In this document: in pieces, positions 23,530 through 35,744 of the stretch
Numbering within the stretch: the stretch's first letter is position 1
How the letters are laid out: every line of letters begins with the position of its first letter
Source of the DNA: Daucus carota subsp. sativus
Taxonomy: Eukaryota > Streptophyta > Magnoliopsida > Apiales > Apiaceae
Direction: 5' to 3'
Assembly: GCF_001625215.2 (NCBI RefSeq)
Contig: NC_030387.2
Location: forward strand, 30,961,606 to 31,025,605
DNA: 64,000 nt
Made by a program: the position numbers and the translations under genes
Notes under the pieces: generated by a model
The model's input: the letters and a program-made list of their open reading frames with translations, nothing else
Databases searched by the model: none
What the model was told of the DNA's origin: nothing

Positions 23530-24688
23530 GGGTAGGCCCTGACAGTCACATTAATTAATAATATGGCCCAAATAGTCACTTTGGATTAAGATGGCCCTCA
23601 ATGTCACACCAAAACGCTACTTAATATCCCGTTTGTACAAAACGCCGCTTCGGTAAGCGTCTTCAATTTTTTTTAAAACAAATTGACATTCAATCTAGTG
23701 GGCTGGGCTTTTTTTGAATTGCAAACGTGAATCGAAGTCACGTTCAACTTCTAAACGTGACTTAATCTCACGTTTAGGTCTTTTTCAATTTTTTTTAAAA
23801 AATCTCAAAAATCTCTCAACATAAATTTAAGTGGCGTTTTTCTTAAAAACACAGCTTTAATCCACATTTTACTTCTGAAACGCAACTTAAACTTGGGTTT
23901 TGAATATTATTTTTTTAAAATTAATTTTATTTCGAGATAAATAAAATATTCTAAAACCCAAATATGAACCCTTTTTTTTTTTAAAGTAAAAACCCAAATA
24001 TGAACCTTCAATCCTGAACCCTAACCGTCAGCCAATTTAATATACAGTACGAATTAATCATTCTAAAACCCAAAGCTAAACCCTAAATGTTAACGATGGT
24101 AAATTTATTTATTCCGCCGGCGTCTCGGCTTCAGGGCCTTCGGCCCTTCAGCCTCGCTTAATTAGGGTTTAGGCTCGAGAGTGTAGGGCCTCATAAACCC
24201 TAACCGTCGGCCAATTTAATATATAGTACGAATTAATTATTCTAAAACCCAAACCTAAACTCTAAATGTTAACGATTGTAAATTTATTTATTCCGCCGGC
24301 GTCTCGGCTTCAGGGCCTTCGGCCCTTCAGCATCGCTTAATTAGGGTTTAGGCTCGAGAGAGTAGGGCCCCCTACACCCTCAATCCTAAACTCTAACCGT
24401 CGATCAATTTAATTTCAAGTATAAATAAATCACTCTAAAAACCAAAATGTGAACCCTAAAATATAATTAATGTTAAGCGTTTTTATATTAAACAATATTT
24501 GTTAACGTAACTTGTGGTTACGTTTTGGTTCTGGTGAAAGTTGAAAACGTCACTGCGTGTGACGTGTTGGTGAAAAATAATAAACGTGAATTTGAGTTGC
24601 GTTAATGAGTGACAGTGAGGGCCATTTTTCTGGACAGTGACATTCAGGGCATTATGCAGTGAAATTGTGACCCTCGGGGCCTTTTCTC
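23530..24688. mobile_element. Non-autonomous Mutator-like element (MULE MITE)
   Basis: A perfect 9-bp direct repeat, CAATGATAC, flanks the element (23521-23529 and 24689-24697), as expected for Mutator superfamily insertion. The two ends are long imperfect inverted repeats of about 80 bp: the left holds AGGCCCTGACAGTCACA and GATGGCCCTCAATGTCAC, the right, on the opposite strand, AGGCCCCGAGGGTCACA and AATGGCCCTCACTGTCAC. The interior is non-coding, with inverted AACGTGACTT-type blocks and a tandem repeat (next entry). Confidence 0.85.
24030..24385. repeat. About 170-bp tandem repeat with a GC-rich hairpin, inside the MULE
   Basis: Two near-identical units (about 24045-24210 and 24220-24385) each hold TTCCGCCGGCGTCTCGGC, the palindrome AGGGCCTTCGGCCCT, and TTAGGGTTTAGG with AACCCTAA telomere-like boxes. 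The units are much more GC-rich than their surroundings. Confidence 0.8.
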
Positions 24689-24808
24689 CAATGATACACA
24701 CATTATTACAACTATTTTCCTCTTTCCTCCTTGTAAATTGTCAAGTTTCTTTCACTCTTCTTTTCCATCATTTGCGATTTCATTATTTTATAATTTATAT
24801 ATTTATAT

Positions 24809-25259
24809 AGGGTTGCACTCCACACAGAACACTTTAAAAAAAGAATAACACAGAACACTATCAATACACTATCATAACACTTTTTCTTTCATAAAAAATG
24901 ATTTGTTATGATTATAATTACATAGTTAAGCACTAACTAAACTTAATATATGAAATCTAACATCTAAATCTATCCAAATTATTAATAAGAAATATTATAG
25001 AATTCAGAACAGAATCCAAAACAGAATCTATAATAGAATCATGTATATATTCTTTACATGATTAATATCACATAGAATAATGTTATTTTTTAATCCATAA
25101 TTGTTGTTAAACATGCTAGATACTATTATCATTCATAATAAATGGTTAATTAGCTTAAAGTTAGAATTTAATTCAACTTTTAGATGAGATTCTATGTTCG
25201 ATTCCAAAGTGTTCTTCTTTAGTCTTCTTTTAAGGGTGTTCTGTTTTGAGCAATGCCCT
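24809..25259. mobile_element. hAT-type MITE
   Basis: The 8-bp direct repeat ATTTATAT lies at 24801-24808 and 25260-25267. The inverted ends read AGGGTTGCACTCCACACAGA and, on the other strand, AGGGCATTGCTCAAAACAGA, both followed by ACAC and a purine-rich run. 451 bp, no coding capacity. Confidence 0.85.
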
Positions 25260-26267
25260 ATTTATATATTATAATAGTGATCATGGCAAAATAGAGAAAT
25301 ATACATATTCGATTTCAGTTATACACAAATATGATAAATGAACAGACATATATTTTTTTTATATGAAAATATGAAAAAGTAATTTGTGATTAAAAAAAGA
25401 AGAACAAGTACATGAGTTTTTCCAATTGTATAAGAAATTTTATTTCGATTTTGTAGTTTAAAATTTTTCTTAATAAATAAGTATTATTTTAACTCCTTAC
25501 AAATATTTTAACATATAAAAATGTGTTATATATATATTCTTTATTTTAAAATTTTGAAAAATGTTCACATATTATATATTTATTCATATAAGAAATAGAA
25601 AATATTATGAACACATCTTTTTAATATTTCAAAATACATGTCAATAAGTGAAAAACGACGCCTACTTTGTGATAAAAGGGATAGATTATAATGTGATACA
25701 ATTATAGGTAAAATTTTTAGATAAAATAAAAGGACCATTTTAACAAATTTAGATTAATTTCATTTCAACCATATTCATTCATCCACTCACTAAGCACAAG
25801 ATATCTGAAATGATAACTCAACCTCATACCACTTTAGCTTGATTCCTGATTCCAACCCCATTCCCCCTTTTCAACCAAACGATCTCTTAGAGTATTCATC
25901 TTGTCCTTACTAAAATATTTGATCTTAATTAGATGTGTCGATCATGCGTTTTTAAATAAGTTATCACCGTTAATGGTTGTAGACACCAATTTGATGACAC
26001 ATATGTTCATCATACTTCTATCATGAAATCAAGATACCTCTATCGCTATTTGATCCAATCCTATCAAGCATCGGAATACTTGATAATTTCATCCTTACTA
26101 GTTATTTCCAGACATGGTTGAAGATATTTATGTCTAATGATTAAAGAATAATGTTAGAGGTCCCGAGAAACAATATCCCAAAAAATGACGTTTCAAGTTG
26201 TTATTAGTTATTTCTTTATAATATATGTAATATATGTAATAATCCCCCTACATGCACATCAATATCA

Positions 26268-26609
26268 GAGCAAGTTCAAGAGTGTGCTAGTGACTGCCTT
26301 ATAAATATTATAAAATATAGTGTCTTAGTAGTTTAGGACATCACTTTTGTACATCTACTCCAATAATGTGCCTTATCTTGACACCCCATTACTAAAATAT
26401 TAATATATTTGAATATAATCACATGCAAGACAAGTGTGAAAAGGAGTAAAAAAGGAGGGAAGTGAATATTTTATGAATGAAAATAGTTTATGATAAGTCT
26501 AGTAGTGCTTTAAAAATGCACCAATATGACACTGTTGGATTATAGTTTTGCCTCACATGTCTTAAATTCTAGTTGAGGACACCATTTTAGGACACTGTTG
26601 GACTTGCTA
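26268..26609. mobile_element. Tourist/PIF-Harbinger-type MITE, copy 2
   Basis: Left end GAGCAAGTTCAAGAGTGTGC; right end GACACTGTTGGACTTGCTA, the complement of the family's terminus with a changed last base. Flanks are TCA and TTA, a target duplication with one mismatch, so this copy looks older than copies 1 and 3. Confidence 0.75.
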
Positions 26610-28473
26610 TTATTACTAATTAATACATTATGTGTTTTCTAGGAGCTATTTCGATACCTCCTAACATTACTCATAACATCACATATAAAACTAGAATTAC
26701 TTATCATACAACTATTCAATATTATAACTAATCACATATCGATGATTTTTATGAAAATGTTTTATTATCATAAATTTCAATCTCAATTACAAAGAATTTA
26801 GAAGTTCTTCTCAAATCATTATTAAAAAGATAAAATATCACTTCGAAATGAAGAAAAACGTATTTGTTAGATGCATTTATAATTACTCAAGCATTTCAAT
26901 GACCAGCGATTTTAATAAAATCACTTGAAATTAGACAAAGAGTCATTCCAGTTGTTTTTCGTATATATACAATACTGTTACACATTTTATATTATTTAAT
27001 AGATGAGTAGTAAAATAATTTTAATCAAATATAATTATTTAGAATAAAATTCAAATAAATATATTTTGATGTGTGATATGATAGTATAACAGTAATAAGT
27101 GTTTATCCCATATTTGTGTCTAAATATTTTATTCGTTTATATTCACTCAAAATTTAATCAAAACATCTGGCAAAAAAATATTTATTAGAACAAGTTGTTA
27201 AATTTTCAATAATAACAAGGATCTGTAGAAATAGATTCATGAATCTACTTCTACTCTTATATATAAAATGAGAACCAAAGACAAAATATATCAAAAAAAT
27301 GCCCGTGAAATCTTAATTGTACCCTTAGTTATAATGTAACTACAAAAATACCAATAATTAATGTAATTATTATATTTTCACTAATTAATGAACTATGTAC
27401 ACAATAAATACTTATATTGATTGCTCTAATTAATAAAAGTATTATTGTAATTTATTCATTTGCATAAATATAATAAATTTTGTGCACATAATTTGATGTC
27501 ACTCATAAACAAAATAATTGGTTTTATTGAACTGAATTTAATATTTCAATCAAAACCGATTAACGAAACAAAAAAATCAAATTTTTGTAGAGAATATTAC
27601 TAGCAAGTTAGGAAAAAGATTAAAATAAAAAATTAGTAGTTTCGAACTAAATTACTAACAATAAGATTAATATACAATCCAAATTACTAATACTAATAAT
27701 ATTGAAATATACAAAAATCATAAATGAATAAAAATTAAATTATTTTCTTCGGTATTCGGTTAACCAAAATAAATGCCCACTCGTATGTGTGTGACCAAAA
27801 AGAGAATAAAAAAAAAAAGGAGAGTGAGGAACCTCATCTATATACTGTTAATCATTAAATAATTTAGTAAATTTGAATTGCACATTAAAATTATTTAGCT
27901 TAATAAGCCTGTCAAGAATAGGTACTTAGACTTCAAAAATACTAGGATCAGAACGAGATGTATCAAAACGTTTATTTAAGTGTAAATTAATTTAGTTATG
28001 TTGATCTTTATTTTATTTTATCTAAAATAATGATATTTTTGTATACTTTTTAAGGTCGGATCCACGTCGTTCAAAATATGGCCCAAGTTTTATTTAAGTG
28101 ACCGGAGTTAAACCAAAAATTAAGTTACATGTCATGCAAATAATGTAAAAATCAACTATGAGAATAATTTCGAAACACCAGATGTAATAGATAAATAATC
28201 ATTGTAAATATTTTTTAAAGAATCATGTAATATTTTTTTGTCAATGCTCCGCACAGGTCCGGGACAGCTCCAAACAGTGTTAAGAGCCAAAACTTGGCCC
28301 CACCATTGTCCTACTAAGTCCCGCCCCGACCCTACTAGGCACCACTTAGACCCCGTCTAGGCCCATCTCGGGGTTCATCCCCGATCCCGAAACCCTTACC
28401 ATTCTACTCAATCGCATTGGTTTGTATTATATATATATATATATATGCGTGTTCTCTAGCTAAAGTTCAATTA

Positions 28474-28856
28474 GAGCAAGTCCAAGAGTGCCCTAAAATC
28501 AAGTATTAAATCAAAATTTAAGGCATTTGAGGTAAAATGGTGCTCCAACAATGTCCCAGTGGTGCCTCAAAACACTAGGACATCTAACAAATGCCTTATT
28601 TTTAAGCACAATCATGCATGCCCTAAACCATTTTTATCAATAAAATATTAGCTTACTTACATTCCAACACACCTCTTATCTCTTTCTTTTTCACTTCCCT
28701 CCAACAATAATTCAAATATACTATTATTTAAATAATAAGGCACAATAATAAGGCATATGGTTGGAGTTGTTATGTTAAAATGATGTCCTAAATCACTAGG
28801 ACATTAATTTTTGTTATATATATAGGGCACTTCCTAGGACATTGTTGGACTTGCTT
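28474..28856. mobile_element. Tourist/PIF-Harbinger-type MITE, copy 3
   Basis: Left end GAGCAAGTCCAAGAGTG; right end CATTGTTGGACTTGCTT. TTA flanks both sides (28471-28473, 28857-28859), matching the TWA target preference of the superfamily. The interior shares blocks with copies 1 and 2 (AATCACTAGGACAT type). Confidence 0.85.
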
Positions 28857-29711
28857 TTAAAGATCGTCTATCATATTCTGTCAAAAAAAGAGATCATCTA
28901 TCATATTCTGTCAAAAAAAAAGAGATCGTCTATCATATGATTATATCAAATTAATTTGACCTAAAATTAATTTTAGCTATCGAATTTTGATTGAACAATC
29001 GACTGGACAAATTAATATTAGTATAAACGTTTCATATATAAATTATGTTGTGTTAGTTCAAGTTGAATAATAATATGTCCATATAACAACTTGAATCATG
29101 TATTATTAACATTATTAGTTGATTTTTAAAATAAATTTATATTTATAAAATTATAAAATCAAATATATTATGCAAAAAGTTAAATTAAAATTGAAATATA
29201 TAACTTTAAAATAAATCTTATAAATTATGGGCCCGTGCATAGGAGAAAAAGCCCGTAATATCATATTTTAATAATTTCAATATCCAAATTATCATTTCAT
29301 GAATTCAGAAGCCTATTTACCCACTACTATACACACAATGCCAATGCGTATATTGTTAGTGTCTGGTACACTGGTGCGTAACCCCAAACCAAGAGAAGAC
29401 ACATGAATAAACCCTTTTGCTTTAGCAGTGGGATTATTTATATGCATATTCATATAATATCTGTGAACTCCATCGTTACTTCTTCCTTACACTGCTCTTT
29501 CTCAATTTAAAACACTCATGTATTGTTGATATTTTGAAATATTTTATACACACACAGACCCAACTCAACTCTTACCCACGACTCACGCTGTTTAGAGGCC
29601 ACCAATCTTTGGGTAATCTTACCGTCTATGGATGAGTGGAGAATTGGAAGTGTGGGGGGCTCGCATCCCGAGGATGCGTATGTAGGGGGTTTCGCATTCT
29701 CCGAATACGTA

Positions 29712-29997
29712 TGTCACGTTGTGGCGGGAACTATTTGAGTATATGTTTGATAGTCTTCTTATGCTACGTCGTTTAGCTATTAGCCAAGTTAGTAGTGGTT
29801 GTTATTAGTCAATGGTGGAGATACTGCCACGTGTAGGGAGGTTATTAGCTGGTACTATCTATATGTATTGGCTGCTGCAGAAAGTTATGGTTATGAAAAA
29901 TCAGAATATTTCCTTGTCTCTTCTTTTTCTCTGTTTCCTGCATTTTACTTTTCTTTGTCTCCATGTTAATCAAACCCTAAACCCCCAAGCAGTGACA
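29712..29997 (+). repeat. Left LTR of the chromovirus
   Basis: 286 bp. By eye it differs from the right LTR at five positions, all transitions (about 1.7 percent), so the insertion is fairly young, on the order of one million years under usual plant substitution rates. Confidence 0.93.
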
Positions 29998-30023
29998 ATT
30001 TGGTATCAGAGCCACTCCTGGGC

Positions 30024-33000
30024 ATGGCGGATAAGAGTGACAAATCTCAGTTACAGAAGCATGACAAAGCCATTTCGGCGCTCGAAGCCAAAATGGATCA
30101 AACTCAGGCGACGTTGGAACAGCTCACCAAAACCATGGGAGACCATCACTCTCAGGCTCGTACGGAGTTTGAATCCTTGGGAGCTCAGGTTTCTCAACTC
30201 TCCACAGCCACTGGCCTTCTCAACTCCACCGTGTCGGAGATGATGAAGTGGCTGCAACGGGACCAGCCACAGAACAGTGAGGGGGCTGGTTCAGCGATTC
30301 AAGGTAAGGGTCCACAAAACCCTAACTCTACTTTTGCTCAAAACACTACACACACCGATGGGGAGGGTAGTGTACACCAGCGTATGCCATTGTTCAATGT
30401 GGAAGCTGCCAGAAACCTCTGTTTTGGGTCAAGAGAATCTGTACCACTTTCCAACCCTATATCTCAAACCATCTCCAAACCCTTTTCCGAACCAGTACAT
30501 ACTTACCCTCAGGGCAACTGGGATCACCCTATGGGGTTCAACCACCACTATGAGCTGCCCCCGAAACCACCATTTACCCCACCGATCACACACCTTCCGC
30601 CGCACTTACAACCCCCTCCTACAAGTAGGCTGCCCAACCACTCCTATTTTTCACCCACTCCACCACACTATACTACACCGCTTCAGTTTGGACCATCCAT
30701 CCCAATCTGGAGCCACTCATTTGAACCGTCCTTCAACAAACCCCACCCTGTGTTTGGTCCATTACGGCTGCCCAAGATGGATTTTCCGAAATTTGAAGGT
30801 AAAGACCCTCGAGGCTGGGTGAACAAATGCGAGAAATTCTTCTAGTTAAACCCCCATATGGAGGCCAGCACCAAGGTTATTTATGCTGCTCTGTATTTAG
30901 AAGGAGATGCCGACATTTGGTTCCAAACTATACAACATGAGTACTCGGGGCTGATTTGGGACCAATTTGTTGAGTTATTGTATCATCGTTTTGCAAAAGG
31001 CGGGTATGAGAACATTATTGGCCAGTTTAATAAGCTTACCCAGAAAGGAAGAGTGGAGGAGTACATTGCCCAGTTTGACGAGTTGAGAAAATATGTAGCC
31101 ACGGTGGATGGTAAACACCATGAATCTTATTATGTCGATAGCTTTTTGAGTGGATTGAAGGAAGAAATCTCTTCGGCTCTTTACCTTAACAAACCTGTAT
31201 CGTTGCGTGATGCGAGGGAAATGGCCCGACGGCAGGAAAGTTTGATTGAGATAATGGACAAACGCCACAAGGGGCATTCAAGATACACCCCTTTGTCCGG
31301 GCAGAGTAAACCCACTAGCACAACCCCAACCCCCCCACTTAAGGAGCTGCCCTCTAAACCACTGCCAACTGGGGTTAAAAAGTTGTCATATGGTGAAATG
31401 GCGGATAGGAGAAGCAAGGGCCTCTGTTTTAATTGTGTTGAGAAGTTCTCAGCTGGGCATGTGTGCAAAAACAAGCAGGTGTTTATGATCACAACGGAGG
31501 AAGATTCTTCTCCGGCTGAAGATTCTGATGGAATTCAGATTTCTTGGGATGTGAATGACGAATGCAACCCTTGGGGTACGGTTGATGAAGGAAGCAACAA
31601 GAGTGCTGATGTCTCTTTACATGCCATATCCGGTACCCAAGGTTTACACACGCTCCAAATCAAGGGGACTATTAAAAGTCGCACTGTAACATTGTTGGTG
31701 GACACGGGCTCTACTCATTCGTTTATTTCCCAACAGTTGGTGAAGCAGTTAAGGTTACCAGTGACGCCTTGTGAAGGATTCACAGTAACGGTTGCTAGTG
31801 GAGATAAGTTACATTGCAATCAGCTGGTGCAAGGTGTGAAATGGTTAATGGCTGGCAAAATCTTTACTGCTAATTTCCATGTTATTCCAGTGGGTGGTTA
31901 TGACTTAATTTTGTGAATCAATTGGATGAAGATTGTTAGTCCGGTTGTGTTTGACTTCGAGGATGGCAGCATCTCGATTAAGTGGAAAGGAGAGCGCATC
32001 CAGTTGATAAACCAGCAGCCTGCAAATGACACTAAGGTGCTTATTAGCTGGACAAAGAATGGGGTTGATAAGGAGGATGCTTATTTTCTCTGCCAGGTGG
32101 TTGCTACTGAACCTAGAGAGGGTCCAAACCCAGAGTTACCTGCTGAAATTGCGGCCATAGTGGAAAATTTTGCAGATCTGTTTGCTGAACCACAAGCTCT
32201 CCCCCCTCCTCACTCCCATGACCATCTCATTCCCCTTAAGGAGGGCAGCAACCCGGTATCTTCTAACCCGTACCGTTGTCCTTACATTCAAAAAAATGAG
32301 ATTGAAAAGATTGTTAGGGAAATGCTGGCTGGAGGCATTATTCGCCACAGTACGTCCCCATTTGCTTCACCAGTGTTACTGGTAAAGAAGAAAGACCACA
32401 GTTGGCGACTGTGTGTCGATTATAGGGCCTTAAACGCCCTCACAATCAAGAACAAATATCCCATTCCTATTATCGAGGAGCTGTTAGCAGAGTTAAAGGG
32501 GAGTTCAATCTACTCTAAGTTGGATTTAAGGAGCGGATATCATCAAATCCGGGTGCATCCAAAGGACATTCATAAGACCGCTTTTAAAACACATGAGGGC
32601 CATTACGGGTTTATGGTGATGCCTTTTGGCCTCACCAATGCCCCGGCAACCTTCCAAGCTCTCATGAACGAGGTATTTGCTCCTTACTTACGCAAGTTTG
32701 TGTTGGTGTTCTTTGATGACATACTTGTGTATAGTAAAAATATTCATGAGCACCAAACCCATCTACAAATGGTCTTCGAAGTGCTGAGGAAGAACCAACT
32801 GTTTATTAGGCACAAGAAATGTGAGTTTGCTGTAAAGCAGATTGAGTATTTGGGGCATGTTGTTAGCCAGGACGGAGTGGTCGTGGATCAGCAGAAGATT
32901 GAAGCTATGCTCCAGTGGCCTAGACCGGGAAATGTTAAGGCGCTCCGTGGGTTTTTGGGGCTTACTTGCTACTATCGCCGCTTTGTTAGAGGTTATGGGG

Positions 33001-34952
33001 AGATTTCTAAACCTCTCACTCAGTTTCTCAAAAAGGGGGGTTTCCAATGGTCTGACTCGGCTGAGATAGCTTTCCAGCAGCTTAAAAATGCTATGTCTAC
33101 TACTCCGGTACTCAGGATGCCGGATTTTGAGCAAAAATTCATCATTGAGACAGATGCGAGCCACACGGGAATTGGTGCCGTCCTTATGCAAGCAGGACAA
33201 CCCATCTCCTTTCTTAGCAAGGCTCTTGCACCTAAACACTTGGGCTTATCGACTTATGAAAAAGAGTTGCTGGCAATTCTCATGGCAGTCGAGAAATGGA
33301 GGACTTATGTACTCGGTCAGAAATTTATTATTAAGACGGATCACCAGGCATTGAAACACTTTCTAGATCAGACACTCACTACTATTCTCCAGCAGAAGTG
33401 GCTTTCGAAGATGTTGGGTTACGACTATGAAATTATATATAAGAAGGGTAAGGACAATGTTGTGGCTGACGCCTTATCACGGGCAACAGAAAATCAGAGT
33501 TTTTGTGCTAGCATAGTAGTCACAGTTGCTAGTTGGAAGGAGGATCTTAAAGCAAGTTATGTCGATGATAACTGGGCAGAGGACTTGTTCGCCCAAGAAG
33601 CTATTTTGGGTGCTTTACCAGCTGATTACACTAACAGGGAGGGTCTGTTAGTTAAGGAGGGCCGTTACTATGTTGGTAGTAGCACTAATTTGCGAAACAA
33701 GATTATTGAGACTCTTCACAATGGCCTGGAAGGAGGCCACTCGGGAGTGCAGGCCACCGTCAAGCGTATTGATGCTAGGTTTGTATGGCCAGAACTAAAG
33801 AAGGATGTAAGCAAGTGGGTTAGTGAATGTGATATCTGCCAGCGGAATAAGTCCGAACATGTGCCTTCACCGGGGTTGTTGCAACCGTTACCCATTCCAA
33901 ATGAAGTTTGGGAAACCATTTCGCTAGATTTTGTGGAAGGCTTGCCTAAATCAGGGGGAAAGAATGTAATTCTTGTTGTGGTGGACAAGCTTTCCAACTA
34001 CTGTCATCTCATGGCTCTTTCCCATCCTTACTCTGCCAACGTTGTAGCTCAACTCATGCTGGATAATGTCGTTAAATTACATGGCGTACCAACTGCTATC
34101 ATCTCAGACCGGGATCCCATCTTCATTAGCACCTTCTGGAAGGAACTCTTCAAAAGCATGGGTACTAAACTGAAACTCAACACAGCATATCACCCTCAAA
34201 CGGATGGCCAAACTGAGAGGGTCAATCAGTGTATCGAAATGTATTTGCGCTGTTTATGTGGTCAAAAACCCAAGCAATGGTCGAATTGGCTGCCCATGGC
34301 GGAATGGTGGTACAATACCACTTTCCACTCGGCTATTGGAATGAGCCCCTACAAGGCTTTATATGGGCGGAACCCACCTTCTATCAACTACCAGATGCCA
34401 GCAGTGAAGGTCCCTGTAGTTGATGAGTTTATTCGGGATCGTATAGAAATTCAGAAGCTGCTAAAGAGTAATTTGGTGAAAGCTCAAGAACGTATGGTCT
34501 GGTATGCAAATAGAAAGAGAACAGATCGTTCCTTTGAGGCGGGTGATGAAGTGTTTCTGAAACTACAGCCGTACTAGCAATCAACTGTTCATAAGAGGAG
34601 CAACCATAAGCTGTCAGCCAAGTATTATGGCCCTTTCAAGGTCCTACAGAAAATTGGGAAAGTAGCCTATCGACTGGAACTGCCTCCAGGTTCGAAGATT
34701 CATCTTACATTTCATGTGTCTCAGCTTAAGAAGAGGATAGGCACTGGCAAGCCCGTGCAAACTGCACTGCCAGAGATGGAAGTTGAGTCTGCAGTAAAAA
34801 TTCCAGAACGAGTGCTTCAGCGAATGTTGGTGAAACGAGGTAATCTGCCAGCAACCATGGTTCTTGTCCAGTGGGCAACTGAAACACCTGAAGAAGCTAC
34901 ATGAGAGTATTGGGATGAGCTGAGTAAGAAGTTTCCGTCGTTTAATCCTTGA
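30024..34952 (+). pseudogene. Chromovirus gag-pol with four in-frame stops
   Basis: One frame from the ATG at 30024 to the TGA at 34950-34952, broken by TAG at 30843-30845, TGA at 31914-31916, TAG at 34575-34577 and TGA at 34902-34904. I see no frameshift. Visible parts: gag core (about 30860-31260); a zinc knuckle with CFNC and GHVC (about 31425-31470); protease DTGS (about 31700); reverse transcriptase with the FFDD active site (about 32712); RNase H with ETDAS (about 33150); integrase zinc-binding and catalytic domains with its D, D, E residues (33710-34220); and a C-terminal chromodomain broken by the last stop. The element cannot make a full polyprotein and would need help in trans to move. 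Confidence 0.93.
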
Positions 34953-34983
34953 GGACAAGGATTGTCTCAAGAGGAGGGGTAGT

Positions 34984-35269
34984 TGTCACGTTGTGGCGGG
35001 AACTATTTAAGTATATGTTTGATAGTCTTCTTATGCTACGTCGTTTAGCTATTAGCCAAGTCAGTAATGGTTGTTATTAGTCAATGGTGGAGATACTGCC
35101 ACGTGTAGGGAGGTTATTAGCTGGTACTATCCATATGTATTGGCTGCTGCAGAAAGTTATGGTTATGAAAAATCAGAATATTTCCTTGTCTCTTCTTTTT
35201 CTCTGTTTCCTGCATTTTACTTTTCTTTGTCTCCATGTTAATCAAACCCTAAACCCCCAAGCAGCGACA
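34984..35269 (+). repeat. Right LTR of the chromovirus
   Basis: 286 bp, same length as the left LTR. Followed by the ACGTA target duplication at 35270-35274. Confidence 0.93.
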
Positions 35270-35274
35270 ACGTA

Positions 35275-35744
35275 TGTTACGATGCACAATACAACGAAAC
35301 AATGATTACGCATTACATAAATGCGTGTGCGTGGCTACGCATTTGCAGAATTCGTATTCTTTGAGTCATTTTGGGCACTTTTTCTGATAATTGATATTTT
35401 GGGATTACAAAATGGAAAAATAGATATTAATGGCATTTACCTCGTGCATAGCACGGACTTTTATGCTAGTTATTTCAATTATTTTTCGACACTCACAGAA
35501 AATTTATTGGGTTTAACTTATAAATTTTATATAAATCTTATTATCGACCGAAACACTTGAATCGGGTATAGCGGGATAATGAACCCATCCTTGGCCCCCA
35601 GCAAATTTGACATTTGTCTTTAGCAACACAATTCACCATTCTGTCTCCTTCAACACAATTCTTTACTTTTTCACTCGTTAATCCCAAGAAACTTTTTCCC
35701 GTTTCACCCAAAACCCATGTTTAAACAACCTTAAAAAACAAGAC
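35275..35744. other. Spacer and promoter region of the next gene
   Basis: Continues the target sequence of the chromovirus (ACGCAT-rich), then AT-rich DNA. The 5' UTR of the downstream gene probably lies in the last 100 bp (pyrimidine-rich, ending AAAACAAGAC before ATGG). An open frame at 35321-35560 resembles nothing known. Confidence 0.5.

Larger units (their letters stand above)
25268..29711. other. Gene-free AT-rich spacer
   Basis: No ORF with family resemblance. It contains two Tourist copies (separate entries), a short (TA)n run near 28428-28446, and a three-fold short repeat (GATCGTCTATCATATTCTGT type) at 28861-28938. The last 100 bp, rich in ACGCAT/GCGTAT words, are the target site of the chromovirus and continue beyond it at 35275. 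Confidence 0.6.
29712..35269 (+). mobile_element. Complete Reina-like Ty3/gypsy chromovirus
   Basis: 5558-bp LTR retrotransposon. Both LTRs are 286 bp and start TGTCACG and end GACA. The target duplication ACGTA is perfect (29707-29711 and 35270-35274). A tRNA-Met primer site (TGGTATCAGAGC, 30001-30012) follows the left LTR, and a purine tract (AAGAGGAGGGG, about 34969-34979) precedes the right one. Domain order gag, protease, RT, RNase H, integrase, chromodomain marks a chromovirus; the short LTRs and total length fit the Reina clade, which is inference. Confidence 0.95.

Noticed and set aside
29812..30257. Short frames in the left LTR and at the gag start (repeated at 35084 in the right LTR)
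   Set aside because: They cover the LTR and primer-binding site; the real gag starts at 30024 in another frame.
35321..35560. 79-aa frame upstream of the coiled-coil gene
   Set aside because: No similarity, AT-rich composition, likely chance.
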